In this document: one piece after another, positions 53,197 to 62,407 of the stretch
Layout: each line of letters starts with the position of its first letter
Position numbering within the stretch: the first letter of the stretch is position 1
Origin: Bacillus thuringiensis
Lineage (GTDB): Bacteria; Bacillota; Bacilli; Bacillales; Bacillaceae_G
Direction of reading: 5' to 3'
Length of the DNA stretch: 64,000 nt
Assembly (NCBI RefSeq): GCF_022095615.2
Contig: NZ_CP155559.1
Span: forward strand, 2,477,501 to 2,541,500
Translations under genes and position numbers: made by a program
The notes under the pieces: model-generated
The model's database searches: none
Told to the model about the DNA's origin: nothing
What the model saw: the letters and a program-made list of their open reading frames with translations, nothing else

Positions 53197-54519
53197 CTAT
53201 TTCATTCGCTTCAGTAACACAGCGAGTAGCACTTTCGGATGAAATAGGTGTAATGGACTGCGAATTAAATTCATCACTCTTACTAATCGAATATAAACGT
53301 CAGAATCAGTTGCAGATAGTTGATATATTTGTTTCGTATACCATAGCTGAAATTTTTGCTTTATCGATAATTCTCTTTTTAGCTGAGGATGACGTGATAT
53401 TTCCGTTGTAGTCATTTCCCAAGGAGTTTGTATGATATGAGCAGTCCTTTTATAAAACTGCTGAGTAAATGCTTTATCAAGTTTTTGTCTCCGTTGTAAA
53501 AGCAAATGTAATTGGTGAGCTTCCATAGCAGCAACTGAAACACCTTGCCCGAATACAGGATCAAAACGACAATGTGCATCCCCAACTACTAACAGTCTTT
53601 CGGGTAGATCATTCACTAAATCAAATCGCCGACGTACTTGATAAGGAATTTTGTACGTTTTGATATCTGAAATGGCTTCTGCTTTATTTAGAAAATCTGT
53701 AACATTAGAGATTGATAGGTTTTCAGCAAAATTATAAAAATCTTCATCAGTTTGTGGTGCTTTCTCATTTGCATACCCGCTGAAAGTAACAAAATAACGA
53801 TGATCCTCGATTGTTTGAATAAGAACACCATACGGATTTCCAGGAAAACTTGGAGACATTAGCATATTACAACAGTCAAATTTCTCATTTTCTTTGAGTT
53901 TAAACATTCTAGTTGCGTAAAATAAATCAATACGCACTTTCTCTTCTTGCACTTCGATATTGTGTTCGCGTAACCACGCTATACTTTTTGAACCAAATCC
54001 ACTCGCATCAACGACAAAATCTGCTTGGATTTCTTCTTGCGAGCTAGTTTCTAAACATTTAACTTTTACTCCACATACTTTGTTGAGTTTTCTATCTACT
54101 AATAACCCTTCAACCAATGTTCTATATTTAGTGGTAACATTTGAAATATCATCAATTCTTTTTTGGATATGCCATTCAAGCAAAAACCTACTTTGTTGAA
54201 TCATATGTACTTTTCCTATGAATTGCTGTTTCCATAAACCAAATTGATGCCATTTTATATCACGAGTAAAGTTATTTACGATACTACCTGCTTCAATTAG
54301 TTCATTAGTGATAGCAGGAAACAATTCCTCAATTGCTTTTTCTCCACCTTTTAATAACACATGAGGATGACTACTTTGCGGAACTCTTTTTCTCGAAGCC
54401 TTTCCATCCCATCTTTCACCAGCTTCTATAATGATTACTTCTTTAAAAGTAGTTGATAATGCTTTTGCTGCGAGCTTTCCTGCTATACTTCCGCCAATAA
54501 CGATAGCCTTATTAAACAT
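53197..54519 (-). CDS. FAD-dependent monooxygenase-like oxidoreductase
   Basis: A 440-residue protein with an N-terminal FAD Rossmann motif GGSIAGKLAAKAL (about residues 8-20), VVDASGFGSKS, and the group motif RLLVVGDAHCRFDPVFGQGV (about residues 320-340, the GD block of aromatic hydroxylases). It resembles PHBH-type/halogenase-like monooxygenases, with AKD-rich segments, and probably hydroxylates or oxidises a small aromatic or terpenoid. No signal peptide. AAGGAGGAA precedes the ATG. Substrate unknown, no cluster partner visible. Confidence 0.85.
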   Translation of the reverse strand: MFNKAIVIGGSIAGKLAAKALSTTFKEVIIIEAGERWDGKASRKRVPQSSHPHVLLKGGEKAIEELFPAITNELIEAGSIVNNFTRDIKWHQFGLWKQQFIGKVHMIQQSRFLLEWHIQKRIDDISNVTTKYRTLVEGLLVDRKLNKVCGVKVKCLETSSQEEIQADFVVDASGFGSKSIAWLREHNIEVQEEKVRIDLFYATRMFKLKENEKFDCCNMLMSPSFPGNPYGVLIQTIEDHRYFVTFSGYANEKAPQTDEDFYNFAENLSISNVTDFLNKAEAISDIKTYKIPYQVRRRFDLVNDLPERLLVVGDAHCRFDPVFGQGVSVAAMEAHQLHLLLQRRQKLDKAFTQQFYKRTAHIIQTPWEMTTTEISRHPQLKRELSIKQKFQLWYTKQIYQLSATDSDVYIRLVRVMNLIRSPLHLFHPKVLLAVLLKRMK

Positions 54520-54532
54520 AGTTTCCTCCTTA

Positions 54533-54572
54533 ATGAAAAAAGATCCTGCTTTGTATGAATGAAACAGGATCT
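54533..54572 (-). terminator. Terminator of uppP
   Basis: On the minus strand AGATCCTG/CAGGATCT stem, then a T run (A run at plus 54535-54540). Confidence 0.8.
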
Positions 54573-54590
54573 AAACGAAGAATTACGAAA

Positions 54591-55370
54591 TTAAAACACA
54601 TGAGTAAATTGCAATGTTAAAATTAAAATACCTACCCCCCATACGTAATACGCGAAAACTTTTAGGGAGTGACGTTTTAAATATTGAATCATCCACGAAA
54701 CAGCTATGTAACCAAAAAACGCTGCTGATAACGTGCCGACAATTAAAGATGTACTGGAAATAGATTCTGCTTTCCCTTGATAAACATCTGCTAATTGCAA
54801 AATGATAGCTCCGACAATGGCTGGAGTTGATAATAAAAAAGAAAAGTAAGCAGCCGTTTCACGGTCTAGCTTCCTCCATAATGCAGCGACGATTGTCATA
54901 CCGGAACGGGAAATTGCCGGAAAAATAGCAGCCGCTTGAAATGAACCGATGATAAACGCATCTTTATATGTAATGTCATCCATTTTTTTACGACCATTTT
55001 TTTGTTTATCGGCCATGTAGAGAAAGAAACCTGTCACTAAAAACTCCCATCCAATCGTAATACCTGTTTTTGAAATATCCTCAAAGAAGTCTTTAAATAA
55101 CAATCCGATTACAACTGCGGGTATCGTCCCAACAATAAGTAGTAGCATTAGTTTCGAAAATGGATTTTTAATTAAGTATATAAATTCTTTTTTGTAATAA
55201 ATAAACACTGCAAGTAAAGTCCCGATATGCAGCATCGTATCTAAAAACAATCCAGCTTCATCTAATTGAAACAAATGTCTTCCTAAATAAAGATGTCCTG
55301 TACTACTAATCGGTAAAAACTCTGTTAAACCTTGTATGATCCCTAATATAAAAGCTTCTAACCAATTCAT
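54591..55370 (-). CDS. uppP: Undecaprenyl-diphosphatase (UppP/BacA)
   Basis: A 259-residue membrane protein with about eight helices. The family motifs are clear: GIIQGLTEFLPISSTGHL (about residues 11-28, including the Glu and Ser of the active site) and PAISRSGMT in the middle (about residue 151). It dephosphorylates undecaprenyl pyrophosphate, the lipid carrier of peptidoglycan synthesis. AGGGGACC lies before the ATG. Second such activity in the window besides the PAP2-type BcrC. Confidence 0.93.
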   Translation of the reverse strand: MNWLEAFILGIIQGLTEFLPISSTGHLYLGRHLFQLDEAGLFLDTMLHIGTLLAVFIYYKKEFIYLIKNPFSKLMLLLIVGTIPAVVIGLLFKDFFEDISKTGITIGWEFLVTGFFLYMADKQKNGRKKMDDITYKDAFIIGSFQAAAIFPAISRSGMTIVAALWRKLDRETAAYFSFLLSTPAIVGAIILQLADVYQGKAESISSTSLIVGTLSAAFFGYIAVSWMIQYLKRHSLKVFAYYVWGVGILILTLQFTHVF

Positions 55371-55502
55371 GATGGTCCCCTTTCTCGTTTGCTTGTACCA
55401 ATATATGAAGGTTCAATTTTCGATATGAAAAAAACTATTTTTCTCTATGAATTTACTTCTATTTCATGGATATATATGTAAAAAGGAGTAAGGAGGGTTA
55501 CT

Positions 55503-55709
55503 ATGTGGCAACATACGAAATTGGGTAATGTATTACTGTGGGCAGGGCCTATCCTTGTGTTTATAGGGTTATGTATGACAAATGTTATTTCAGATATTCC
55601 TTTTTTTGAAGGAAAACATAAAACGCTTGGAATTATAATTTTATTTATAGGGCTTTTCTGTTTAATTGCTGCTAATCATTTTAAAAAAGGAGAAAGAAAC
55701 GAGGAATGA
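55503..55709 (+). CDS. Small two-helix membrane protein, 68 aa
   Basis: A 68-residue ORF starting at ATG 55503 with AAGGAGGG upstream. Two membrane helices at about residues 7-27 and 40-60, with a short polar loop between and a basic/acidic tail (FKKGERNEE). No family recognised; the strong ribosome site and a following terminator support a real gene. Confidence 0.7.
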   Translation: MWQHTKLGNVLLWAGPILVFIGLCMTNVISDIPFFEGKHKTLGIIILFIGLFCLIAANHFKKGERNEE

Positions 55710-55714
55710 AACAC

Positions 55715-55757
55715 AAAAAAACAATCCCAGTATATGTGCTAGGATTGTTTTTTTGTT
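55715..55757. terminator. Bidirectional terminator
   Basis: AAAAAAACAATCC/GGATTGTTTTTTT stem with a 14-base loop; A and T runs on both flanks. Confidence 0.9.
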
Positions 55758-55759
55758 AC

Positions 55760-56140
55760 TTATTTATAGAACACTTTATCAACGTTATATTTTGCTTTAT
55801 ATTCATTAATAATGTATGTTTCGTAAATTTCTCTTTCTGTTGGATCTTCTACGATACATGCATCAATGCGGTATACTTCATCACGGTGATTTTTAATTGG
55901 TGAAACATTGTCTTCAAAATGCTTTTTAATACGTTGTCTAATTTTACGAGCTTTACCAACGAAAAGAAGTTCGTCATTAATATTGTAAAACATAAAAATG
56001 CCGCCTTTATCTCTAGGGAACAAGTGGAAATCGATAAAACCGTTAATTGGAGTAATTATTGGCTCGTCTCCTTTAATAACTTGTTTACGTTCAGTAATTG
56101 AAACATCAGCTTCAGGAATATTAATTTTAATCAAGTTCAT
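55760..56140 (-). CDS. GIY-YIG nuclease family protein
   Basis: A 126-residue protein with a GIY-YIG-like fold near the middle: KGGIFMFYNINDELLFVGKARKI (about residues 45-67; the Tyr-Ile-Gly is replaced by Val-Gly) and KARKIRQRIKKHF, followed by the conserved Glu region. Such single-domain proteins are related to UvrC-N and Slx1-like nucleases but many are inactive; the key Tyr is present in MFYNI, not in the canonical second position. Function unknown. Confidence 0.78.
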   Translation of the reverse strand: MNLIKINIPEADVSITERKQVIKGDEPIITPINGFIDFHLFPRDKGGIFMFYNINDELLFVGKARKIRQRIKKHFEDNVSPIKNHRDEVYRIDACIVEDPTEREIYETYIINEYKAKYNVDKVFYK

Positions 56141-56217
56141 TCACGTCCTCTTTTATTATAAAGATAAATAATAGCATACAAATGTAAGAAAAGCTACGTT
56201 CAGAGGCATATTTCATT

Positions 56218-56781
56218 TTATAATTCAAATATTATAGGTGTATCATGTAAACTCTTCTTCCAAATCATATGATCACTTGATTCTCCCCAATACTCCTTCA
56301 GTACATAACTAGGTTCTCCAAACTTCTTCGTCCATATACTTTGCGCTTTTTTATATCCACTATCTAAACAGTATTCTGTTATTCCTCTGCTAAGTAATGT
56401 AATATACATTGCGTTTAGTAATACATTTCCTATACCCTTTCGTTGATATTCAGGTAGTACAAATACGGTTCCTATTTCATATAAATCTTTAAGAACACCA
56501 CCTGTGCAACTATGAATCAATGTACTTGCTGGACCGATTTCAATTGTTCCAATGATTTTATCGTTACTTGTATCAATCGCTAATAAAAAGTAACGACTTT
56601 CTCCATTACTCTCCAAATCGTTTTTCAAATATTGATTTTTCGTATGTATTTCATTTTCTATGTCATCCAATAATTGTGATAACCCTTCATTTTTAAATGT
56701 ATGAGTAATAACAAGACGAAAAAATAAATTTAGTTCATCTAAATCATCTGAATTTGGCCTTCTAATTTTAACGTTATACAC
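56218..56781 (-). CDS. GNAT family N-acetyltransferase
   Basis: A 187-residue acetyltransferase: IRRPNSDDLDELNLFFRLV at the N-terminus, GTIEIGPAST, and VLPEYQRKGIGNVLLNAM (acetyl-CoA loop, about residues 109-127). Substrate unknown. GTG at 56781 has TTGGAG upstream at 9 bases. It lies downstream of a membrane protein gene on the same strand. Confidence 0.85.
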   Translation of the reverse strand: MYNVKIRRPNSDDLDELNLFFRLVITHTFKNEGLSQLLDDIENEIHTKNQYLKNDLESNGESRYFLLAIDTSNDKIIGTIEIGPASTLIHSCTGGVLKDLYEIGTVFVLPEYQRKGIGNVLLNAMYITLLSRGITEYCLDSGYKKAQSIWTKKFGEPSYVLKEYWGESSDHMIWKKSLHDTPIIFEL

Positions 56782-56820
56782 GACTTAAATCTCCAATCTT
56801 TGAAAATATATGAGAAATTG

Positions 56821-57393
56821 TTATGACCATGCTTTATATACTCTATTCAATATTATTCTACACAGGCCTGCATAGATCCAACAATATAGAAAGCTCAGTA
56901 TAAATATCGATAAAATAACTTTTATATCCAAAGTTGTATGAATAGTAGGACCTAATATAGGGAATCGAAAGACATCAAGTACAATCATAATACCTAGAAG
57001 TAGACATATTGCTGAAAAGGAAACAATCAAAATCCTCCTCTTGAATTGTATAAAAGAAACCCCTAGCGCTATACCTAATAAACCTGTAGTAAAAGGAAAG
57101 ACAATTAATTCACTTGGCTCAATAATAAATAATAGGAGGATAGTAAGAATATAAGAAAGTAGTCCCGCACGAATAGAATAACAAATAGCTAGAAAAATCG
57201 GTAACGTCGCAAAAGGACTAATAAATAACCCGATACCAGGGATTAAGTTCCCCGCAGATTGAAAAATAGCAGCAAGTGAACCGAGTAATGCTGTAATGAC
57301 TAACCTCTTTGCCGGAGTCATCTTACTTTTGTGAACAAAATCCGTATCATGCGTAATCATCGGTTGATACCAATAGTTTCTAAAGTGATTCAT
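56821..57393 (-). CDS. Membrane protein, ECF S-component-like
   Basis: A 190-residue membrane protein with about six helices (first at residue 30). The segment RLVITALLGSLAAIF and the glycine/proline-rich NLIPGIGLFISPFATLPIF resemble S components or related vitamin/metabolite uptake proteins, but there is no ATPase or T gene nearby and the family is not certain. ATG at 57393 is chosen with AGGGGG 6 bases upstream (a TTG three bases earlier overlaps the spacer). Could use the shared ECF A-A-T module. Confidence 0.6.
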   Translation of the reverse strand: MNHFRNYWYQPMITHDTDFVHKSKMTPAKRLVITALLGSLAAIFQSAGNLIPGIGLFISPFATLPIFLAICYSIRAGLLSYILTILLLFIIEPSELIVFPFTTGLLGIALGVSFIQFKRRILIVSFSAICLLLGIMIVLDVFRFPILGPTIHTTLDIKVILSIFILSFLYCWIYAGLCRIILNRVYKAWS

Positions 57394-57534
57394 CAAAATC
57401 CCCCTAAAGATATATAATTTATCACTTTCTATTTTTATTCATACGCTTTTTGTTTATTTGTTACCTTCTTCAAGGAATCCATTACTATACAATAGATTAT
57501 TGTATTAAGAATAAATTTGAGAGCGTACATCATA

Positions 57535-58965
57535 TTAAGGAACGATTTCAAAAATAGTACCTTTGTTAAAGTCAGTTACTTTCATAGAACCATACACCCC
57601 TAAATATAATTTAGTTTGATCTAAGTTTGTTCCTAAACTCATAAAATAAGCTGCTTGCTCACCAAAATCATAATGAGTTTCAATAACTTGAAAATCATTA
57701 CGTGTCCCATCTATACGAGCTTTAGAATAAGCTAATGCACCCTTTACCGGAGACTGAGATTCCTCTTTCTTAGCAAGATCAGTAAACACGATACTACCCG
57801 TTAAACTAGGTATTGTAGTTCCCATATATGGCTGGACTCCTGTAAGTGAAGTTCCTCCAAATTTATCTGGTCTGGAATCTTTATGAAAATAACTAATTAG
57901 AGGTTGTATGCGATTCACTGATGTTTCTATAGTTTCATTATAATAAGCCATTGTTCTCTCATCTAAAGTAGGATTCTCAGAACAGTGCCTTATAAAAGAA
58001 GTAGGTAATTCTCCTTCCCATCCTCTCCAACCAAAATTAATAAATCCATATTGATCGGGAGTATCTCTCATTAAATGGCTTTGAACAAGTTCGGTAACTG
58101 GTATTGGTTTATATTGAACAAAAGAAAAAATAGACTCTACAATATCCTGTCCGACATTTCCGGCATATTTGATATATTGATTATAAAACCTTTGAAATGA
58201 AATACCTGTAATATTACGAACGCCTTTTGCCATTACAGTAAGTGTTTCTTGTATAGATAAAGGAAGTTCATTAAAGCGTGTAACTACTGGAGGATTGTTT
58301 ATGGACGTATTTCTACTTACATCGATTTCAATTATTTTACCAGCTATTTCTAAATCATCTTGGCTTAAATTAAATGGATCATAGCCTGAACCGCCATCTC
58401 CATTTGTAAAAACAAGTTTTCCTGTCTCTGGAGAAAAATTTAAAGTATTTACTCCATTATGATTAAAAAATGGACGTTTTATATGGAGTAATGTTCTACG
58501 TTTTTGAGGTTGAGCGTTTGCGTGTAAAATCCATTCTTCAATTGTATCAATATGATCATATTGAGTATCTCTATTTAGCCACTGTAAGTTTAAAGTTTTC
58601 AGGTCACAAGGATTCGGTTTAAATTGTTCAGAAAGCGCACCTGGACCTTGGGTTCCAGCTACTGAATAATGAAGATAAAATAAACCGTTTTGATAAAATT
58701 GTGGATGAAACGCAAATCCTAGCAATCCCCGCTCATCATAGCCACTACTAGAAACACCTTCTTCAGATGTGCCTAATGTAATTATCAGATGACGAATATT
58801 TAAAAATGTTTTTATGACTCCATCTCCTATGTAGAAAATCTCTCCTAATTGGGTTGCAATAAATAGCCTTTCAGTCGATTCGCCTGGAAGAATGGCTGTT
58901 TTTATTACAGTAGGTAAATTTAAGTTATGAACGATGGGCCGTAAACGAACCTTAACTTTTGTCAA
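57535..58965 (-). CDS. Glucose/sorbosone dehydrogenase-type (PQQ-like beta-propeller) protein
   Basis: A 476-residue protein with the soluble glucose dehydrogenase/L-sorbosone dehydrogenase fold: ERLFIATQLGEIFYI, ERGLLGFAFHPQFYQNGLFY (family signature), HNGVNTLNFSPETGKLVFTNGDGG and RNITGISF with PGWRGWEGE later. Such propeller enzymes use PQQ in some species. No signal peptide is visible, so location is uncertain. TTG at 58965 is chosen (GGGGTG 9 bases upstream); a GTG 12 bases earlier sits in the ribosome site. Confidence 0.85.
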   Translation of the reverse strand: MTKVKVRLRPIVHNLNLPTVIKTAILPGESTERLFIATQLGEIFYIGDGVIKTFLNIRHLIITLGTSEEGVSSSGYDERGLLGFAFHPQFYQNGLFYLHYSVAGTQGPGALSEQFKPNPCDLKTLNLQWLNRDTQYDHIDTIEEWILHANAQPQKRRTLLHIKRPFFNHNGVNTLNFSPETGKLVFTNGDGGSGYDPFNLSQDDLEIAGKIIEIDVSRNTSINNPPVVTRFNELPLSIQETLTVMAKGVRNITGISFQRFYNQYIKYAGNVGQDIVESIFSFVQYKPIPVTELVQSHLMRDTPDQYGFINFGWRGWEGELPTSFIRHCSENPTLDERTMAYYNETIETSVNRIQPLISYFHKDSRPDKFGGTSLTGVQPYMGTTIPSLTGSIVFTDLAKKEESQSPVKGALAYSKARIDGTRNDFQVIETHYDFGEQAAYFMSLGTNLDQTKLYLGVYGSMKVTDFNKGTIFEIVP

Positions 58966-59167
58966 TTCACTGTACACCCCTTTTTATTCTTTTTAATAGA
59001 AGAATATGATTAGAGTAGTTCAATTAGTATCAAAACTATAGACATGAAAGCGTGATATCTCTGTTCGTGCAAGTCCGTTTACTATTTAGCGTAAATTAAC
59101 TTACATTCCTTTTTATTACATTTTTTGATATAATATAAGTATAAAATATAAATTAGGGGGACAATTC

Positions 59168-59422
59168 ATGGCAATCTTACTACAAATCTTCGTACCACTT
59201 ATATGTGCAATATACTTATTTACCCTCTATCGTAATGGAACGTATGGATCAGCTTCATTTCTTTTGGCAGTCCTGATAGGGATTTTCGGTTTAGAAAATA
59301 TCTTTCAATATGCTAGTTTAACAGATGCTGTTTATCCGTATTGGGGCAGTTTAAAGGCTGTAATCTTAATTTTATCAGTTGTGTTTTTATTCAAAAGAAC
59401 CCCCACTCCATATAACAATTAA
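59168..59422 (+). CDS. Small membrane protein, 84 aa
   Basis: An 84-residue ORF at ATG 59168 with TAGGGGGAC upstream. Three hydrophobic segments (about residues 1-18, 28-46, 60-76) and a short basic C-terminus. No known family. It probably ends at the hairpin at 59544. Confidence 0.65.
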   Translation: MAILLQIFVPLICAIYLFTLYRNGTYGSASFLLAVLIGIFGLENIFQYASLTDAVYPYWGSLKAVILILSVVFLFKRTPTPYNN

Positions 59423-59543
59423 CTATAAGGGAAATCGACAGCATTTCGGAGAAAAAACACGTTTAGCAAACTCCGACAAGAAAAAGCAGTTTTTCCCCGT
59501 TATGAGTAAACATGTCTATGAACAATAAATTTGTTCTTTAAAA

Positions 59544-59610
59544 ATAAAGAGCCGACATAAAAAACCCTGCATTATTAATGTAGAATAGTGATGTCGGCTC
59601 TTTATTCATA
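59544..59610 (+). terminator. Long hairpin, terminator-like, before a Nudix gene
   Basis: ATAAAGAGCCGACAT/ATGTCGGCTCTTTAT is a perfect 15-bp stem; its 32-base loop contains a small second hairpin (TGCATT/AATGTA). A T-rich but imperfect tail follows. It overlaps an apparent upstream start of the Nudix gene. Confidence 0.65.
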
Positions 59611-59644
59611 TTTATTTAAAGCTTTTTTTCGGGAGGGTTATACA

Positions 59645-60094
59645 ATGAGAGCGCCCTATCAAGCATTGATATTTCCTTATATAATAATTGAAGATTCTAT
59701 TCAATACGCTATTTTTAACCGAAGTGATTATGGTTATTGGCAAGGAATTGCTGGTGGTGGAGAAGATAGTGAGTCTCCTATTGAATCAGCAAAACGAGAA
59801 GCGTTTGAAGAGGCTGGTATTTTAAGAGAATATCCCTATATAAAATTAGATTCTGTGTCTTCACTACCAGTAGAGGATGTAGTTGGAGGATTTCTTTGGG
59901 GAGAAGATGTTTATGTAATAAAAGAATTTTCTTTTGGAGTTAAAGTTCCTACAAAAAATATTTCCTTATCCAAAGAACACCTCAATTATAAATGGTTATG
60001 CTTTGAGCAAGCAATAATGCTTTTGAAATGGGATAGTAACAAAACAGCATTGTGGGAATTAAACAAAAGGTTATTAAAACAATTAAAGTATTAA
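59645..60094 (+). CDS. Nudix hydrolase
   Basis: A 149-residue protein with a Nudix box (GGGEDSESPIESAKREAFEEAG, about residues 37-58, split by its variable residues; two Gly are followed by an acidic insertion). ATG at 59645 has GGGAGGG upstream; an earlier in-frame ATG at 59588 lies inside a hairpin and lacks a ribosome site. A leader hairpin precedes it. Substrate unknown. Confidence 0.88.
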   Translation: MRAPYQALIFPYIIIEDSIQYAIFNRSDYGYWQGIAGGGEDSESPIESAKREAFEEAGILREYPYIKLDSVSSLPVEDVVGGFLWGEDVYVIKEFSFGVKVPTKNISLSKEHLNYKWLCFEQAIMLLKWDSNKTALWELNKRLLKQLKY

Positions 60095-60115
60095 CTAAGA
60101 AAATTAGCTATAAAT

Positions 60116-60149
60116 AAAAAAGACTAGGAGTGAATCCTAATCTTTTTTT
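60116..60149. terminator. Bidirectional terminator
   Basis: AAAAAAGACTAGGA/TCCTAATCTTTTTTT stem (one mismatch), with A and T runs. Confidence 0.85.
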
Positions 60150-60150
60150 G

Positions 60151-61266
60151 TTATTCAATTGCACCAGCAACGTCATAATCGTTTAAATCTAATTCAATTG
60201 TTTGGCCAAGTGCTAATTTAGCAAGTTCTGCTCCTAAATATGGACCAGCAGTTAAACCAGAAGCACCTAATCCGTTTGCAACGAGAATGCCTTCAAAGTT
60301 AGGTAGTGGTCCGATAACAGGTAAGAATCCTGGAGTAAATGGTCTAAATCCAACTCTCGTTTCAAGCATAGTACTATCTTCTAAACCTGGCGCAACTGTT
60401 AATGCTTTATGGAATACTTCATGCAAACCACCTGCTGTTACACGGTGATCAAAACCAATGTCATTCTCATGTGTTGCACCAATTACGACGTGACCATTGT
60501 CAAATGTTAAAATGTATTGATCGTTTGGCGGCATAACAACTGGCATATTTTCTGTTGCTGTATTTTCAATTTGCAGGTGAACAATTTGTCCTTTTTGGAA
60601 TGTAACTAAGAAATTAATTCCTAATGGATTCAAGATTTCATTTGCCCATGCGCCTGCAGTTACAATTACCTTTTCTGCTACAATTGTTTCATCGTTTACT
60701 GTAACTCCGGTAATACGATTACCTTCACGAACTAATACAGCATCTCCTTTTATAAAAGTAGCACCATGTTTTTTCGCAGCACTTATTAATGCGTTACGTA
60801 ATGATCTTCCATTTACTCGTGCAGCACCACTAATGTGAACAGAACTATATTCTTCTGATAATGCTGGGAATAATTTTTTCGTTTCTTCAGCTGATAAGCG
60901 AGTGATTTCACCAATCTCTGGTGCATCTTCACGTCGTTTATAAGCTCGTTCTTCCATTTGATCTAGTTTTTTCTCGTCAGTATGTAAACTAATTGCACCT
61001 ACACGGTTGTAACCTGTATCCGTTTCACCGTCTTCTTCTAATTGTTGGATTAACGAAGAATAGTAACATGCACCGCCTTTAACGATTTTATACCACGCTT
61101 TATTACGACGCTGTGAAAGCCAAGGACATACAATACCTGCTGCTGCATCAGTTGCTTGACCTAATTGTTGGCGATCAACGATAATAACATTCGCACCTGC
61201 TTTAGCAAGATGATAAGCAGTAGACGCTCCTAAAATTCCAGCTCCAACTACAATATACGATTTCAT
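60151..61266 (-). CDS. FAD-dependent D-amino-acid/glycine oxidase-like protein (DAO family)
   Basis: A 371-residue FAD protein: N-terminal dinucleotide motif SYIVVGAGILGASTAYHLAK (about residues 3-22), AAAGIVCPWLSQRR, GHVVIGATHE and RVGFRPFTPGFLPVIGP, the substrate-region block of the DAO/DadA family. It should oxidise an amino acid or N-methylated amine (glycine/sarcosine or D-amino acids). ATG 61266 is chosen over GTG 61275 because AAAGGTG is 8 bases before it. No operon. Confidence 0.87.
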   Translation of the reverse strand: MKSYIVVGAGILGASTAYHLAKAGANVIIVDRQQLGQATDAAAGIVCPWLSQRRNKAWYKIVKGGACYYSSLIQQLEEDGETDTGYNRVGAISLHTDEKKLDQMEERAYKRREDAPEIGEITRLSAEETKKLFPALSEEYSSVHISGAARVNGRSLRNALISAAKKHGATFIKGDAVLVREGNRITGVTVNDETIVAEKVIVTAGAWANEILNPLGINFLVTFQKGQIVHLQIENTATENMPVVMPPNDQYILTFDNGHVVIGATHENDIGFDHRVTAGGLHEVFHKALTVAPGLEDSTMLETRVGFRPFTPGFLPVIGPLPNFEGILVANGLGASGLTAGPYLGAELAKLALGQTIELDLNDYDVAGAIE

Positions 61267-61392
61267 TTCAAACACCTTTTCTCTTTTGCTAGTTATTTAT
61301 ATATAAGAACAAACTTTAGTATACTGAAGTTTGTTCTTTTTTCAATGTGCTCAATGTAATTAATTGTTGCATCATTGTGACGTTCCTAACCA

Positions 61393-62046
61393 TTATTTTT
61401 TCTTCTTACGGAATAATTCGATTGTTTTATAACCTTGTGAAAGGATCTCAATCATTTTCTCCAGACGTTTATCACGTGTTTTTTCTTGTTTTACAGAAAA
61501 TAAATTACGTGCCCAATCTTTTTGATATCCAGGTGTTAAATTTTGATAAAACTTAAGTTCATTTGGATGATTCGCCAATAGTGCTTCAACATCTTGAATA
61601 CGATCTGCATAATCTGCAACACATTGACTCATAGCAGGCGTTTTCTTCTCTTTTTTCTTTTCACGCTTTAAACCTACAACAGTAAAGACGTCGTCCATAC
61701 TAACCATTCGTGCAAATTTAATATCACTCTGTCCTACATACCCATCTTCGCCAACGCTTAATGCAGGAAACATCTCATCACGGTGAATAAACGTACTGTA
61801 ACGAGAATTACCTTTTTTCGGATATGCGAAGAATATGTAGCCTTTTTCAGTTAGTAATTCTTCATTACTAATAATATAATTCGTTTGTTTCACCATTTCA
61901 TCAAGTGTTTCTACAAAAACAAAAATGGCATCGTGTGCTTTTGAAAATGCAGTTTCTTTCCCTGTAAAAATAGCATAATCACTAGGTTCATTAATTACGA
62001 CCATATTTGTATACTTATTAAGTTTCAATTTATCAATAATTGACAT
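61393..62046 (-). CDS. YdeI/OmpD-associated family protein
   Basis: A 217-residue protein. Its C-terminal 60 residues (NLTPGYQKDWARNLFSVKQEK and RDKRLEKMIEILSQGYK) match the YdeI/OmpD-associated C-terminal domain, sometimes called bacteriocin-protection family. The N-terminal 140 residues are a DUF-type alpha/beta domain with IHRDEMFPALSVGEDGYVG. Function in Bacillus unknown. AAGGAAG lies before the ATG. Confidence 0.78.
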   Translation of the reverse strand: MSIIDKLKLNKYTNMVVINEPSDYAIFTGKETAFSKAHDAIFVFVETLDEMVKQTNYIISNEELLTEKGYIFFAYPKKGNSRYSTFIHRDEMFPALSVGEDGYVGQSDIKFARMVSMDDVFTVVGLKREKKKEKKTPAMSQCVADYADRIQDVEALLANHPNELKFYQNLTPGYQKDWARNLFSVKQEKTRDKRLEKMIEILSQGYKTIELFRKKKK

Positions 62047-62367
62047 AAAAATCTTCCTTTACATTCAAAATTCATTGTTTATACTTTTTCATACTGTTCT
62101 AGTGTATTATATCTATTAAGAAAATCAAACTTTAATAGTTGTTTTCAAATTAAAATGTCACTTCATTAGCTTCTACTATTTCTTTATTATTTTCTAAATA
62201 TAAAAAAGAGACTAGACTCAATTTTAAGCCCAGTCAATATCACTGTGTTTCCCTCTATTCAAAATTGCATTCCTATTTATTAATCCTCTACAATTTCATC
62301 ACCTCTAACATAAAATTTATACATTCAAAAAGCATATTAGAAGAAAAATTTTTAAATCAAAATTAAT

Positions 62368-62402
62368 AAAATAGCCGATTCTAAATAAGAACCGACTATT
62401 TG
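62368..62402 (-). terminator. Terminator of the arylamine N-acetyltransferase gene
   Basis: On the minus strand AATAGTCGGTTCTT/AGAATCGGCTATT stem followed by a T run. Confidence 0.8.
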
Positions 62403-62407
62403 TTTCA

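Noticed and set aside
55706..55903. Plus-strand 65-codon ORF at the end of the small membrane protein gene
   Set aside because: It passes through a bidirectional terminator and then lies opposite the GIY-YIG gene.
59588..59644. ATG at 59588 as the start of the Nudix gene
   Set aside because: It lies inside a long hairpin and has no ribosome site; ATG 59645 follows GGGAGGG.
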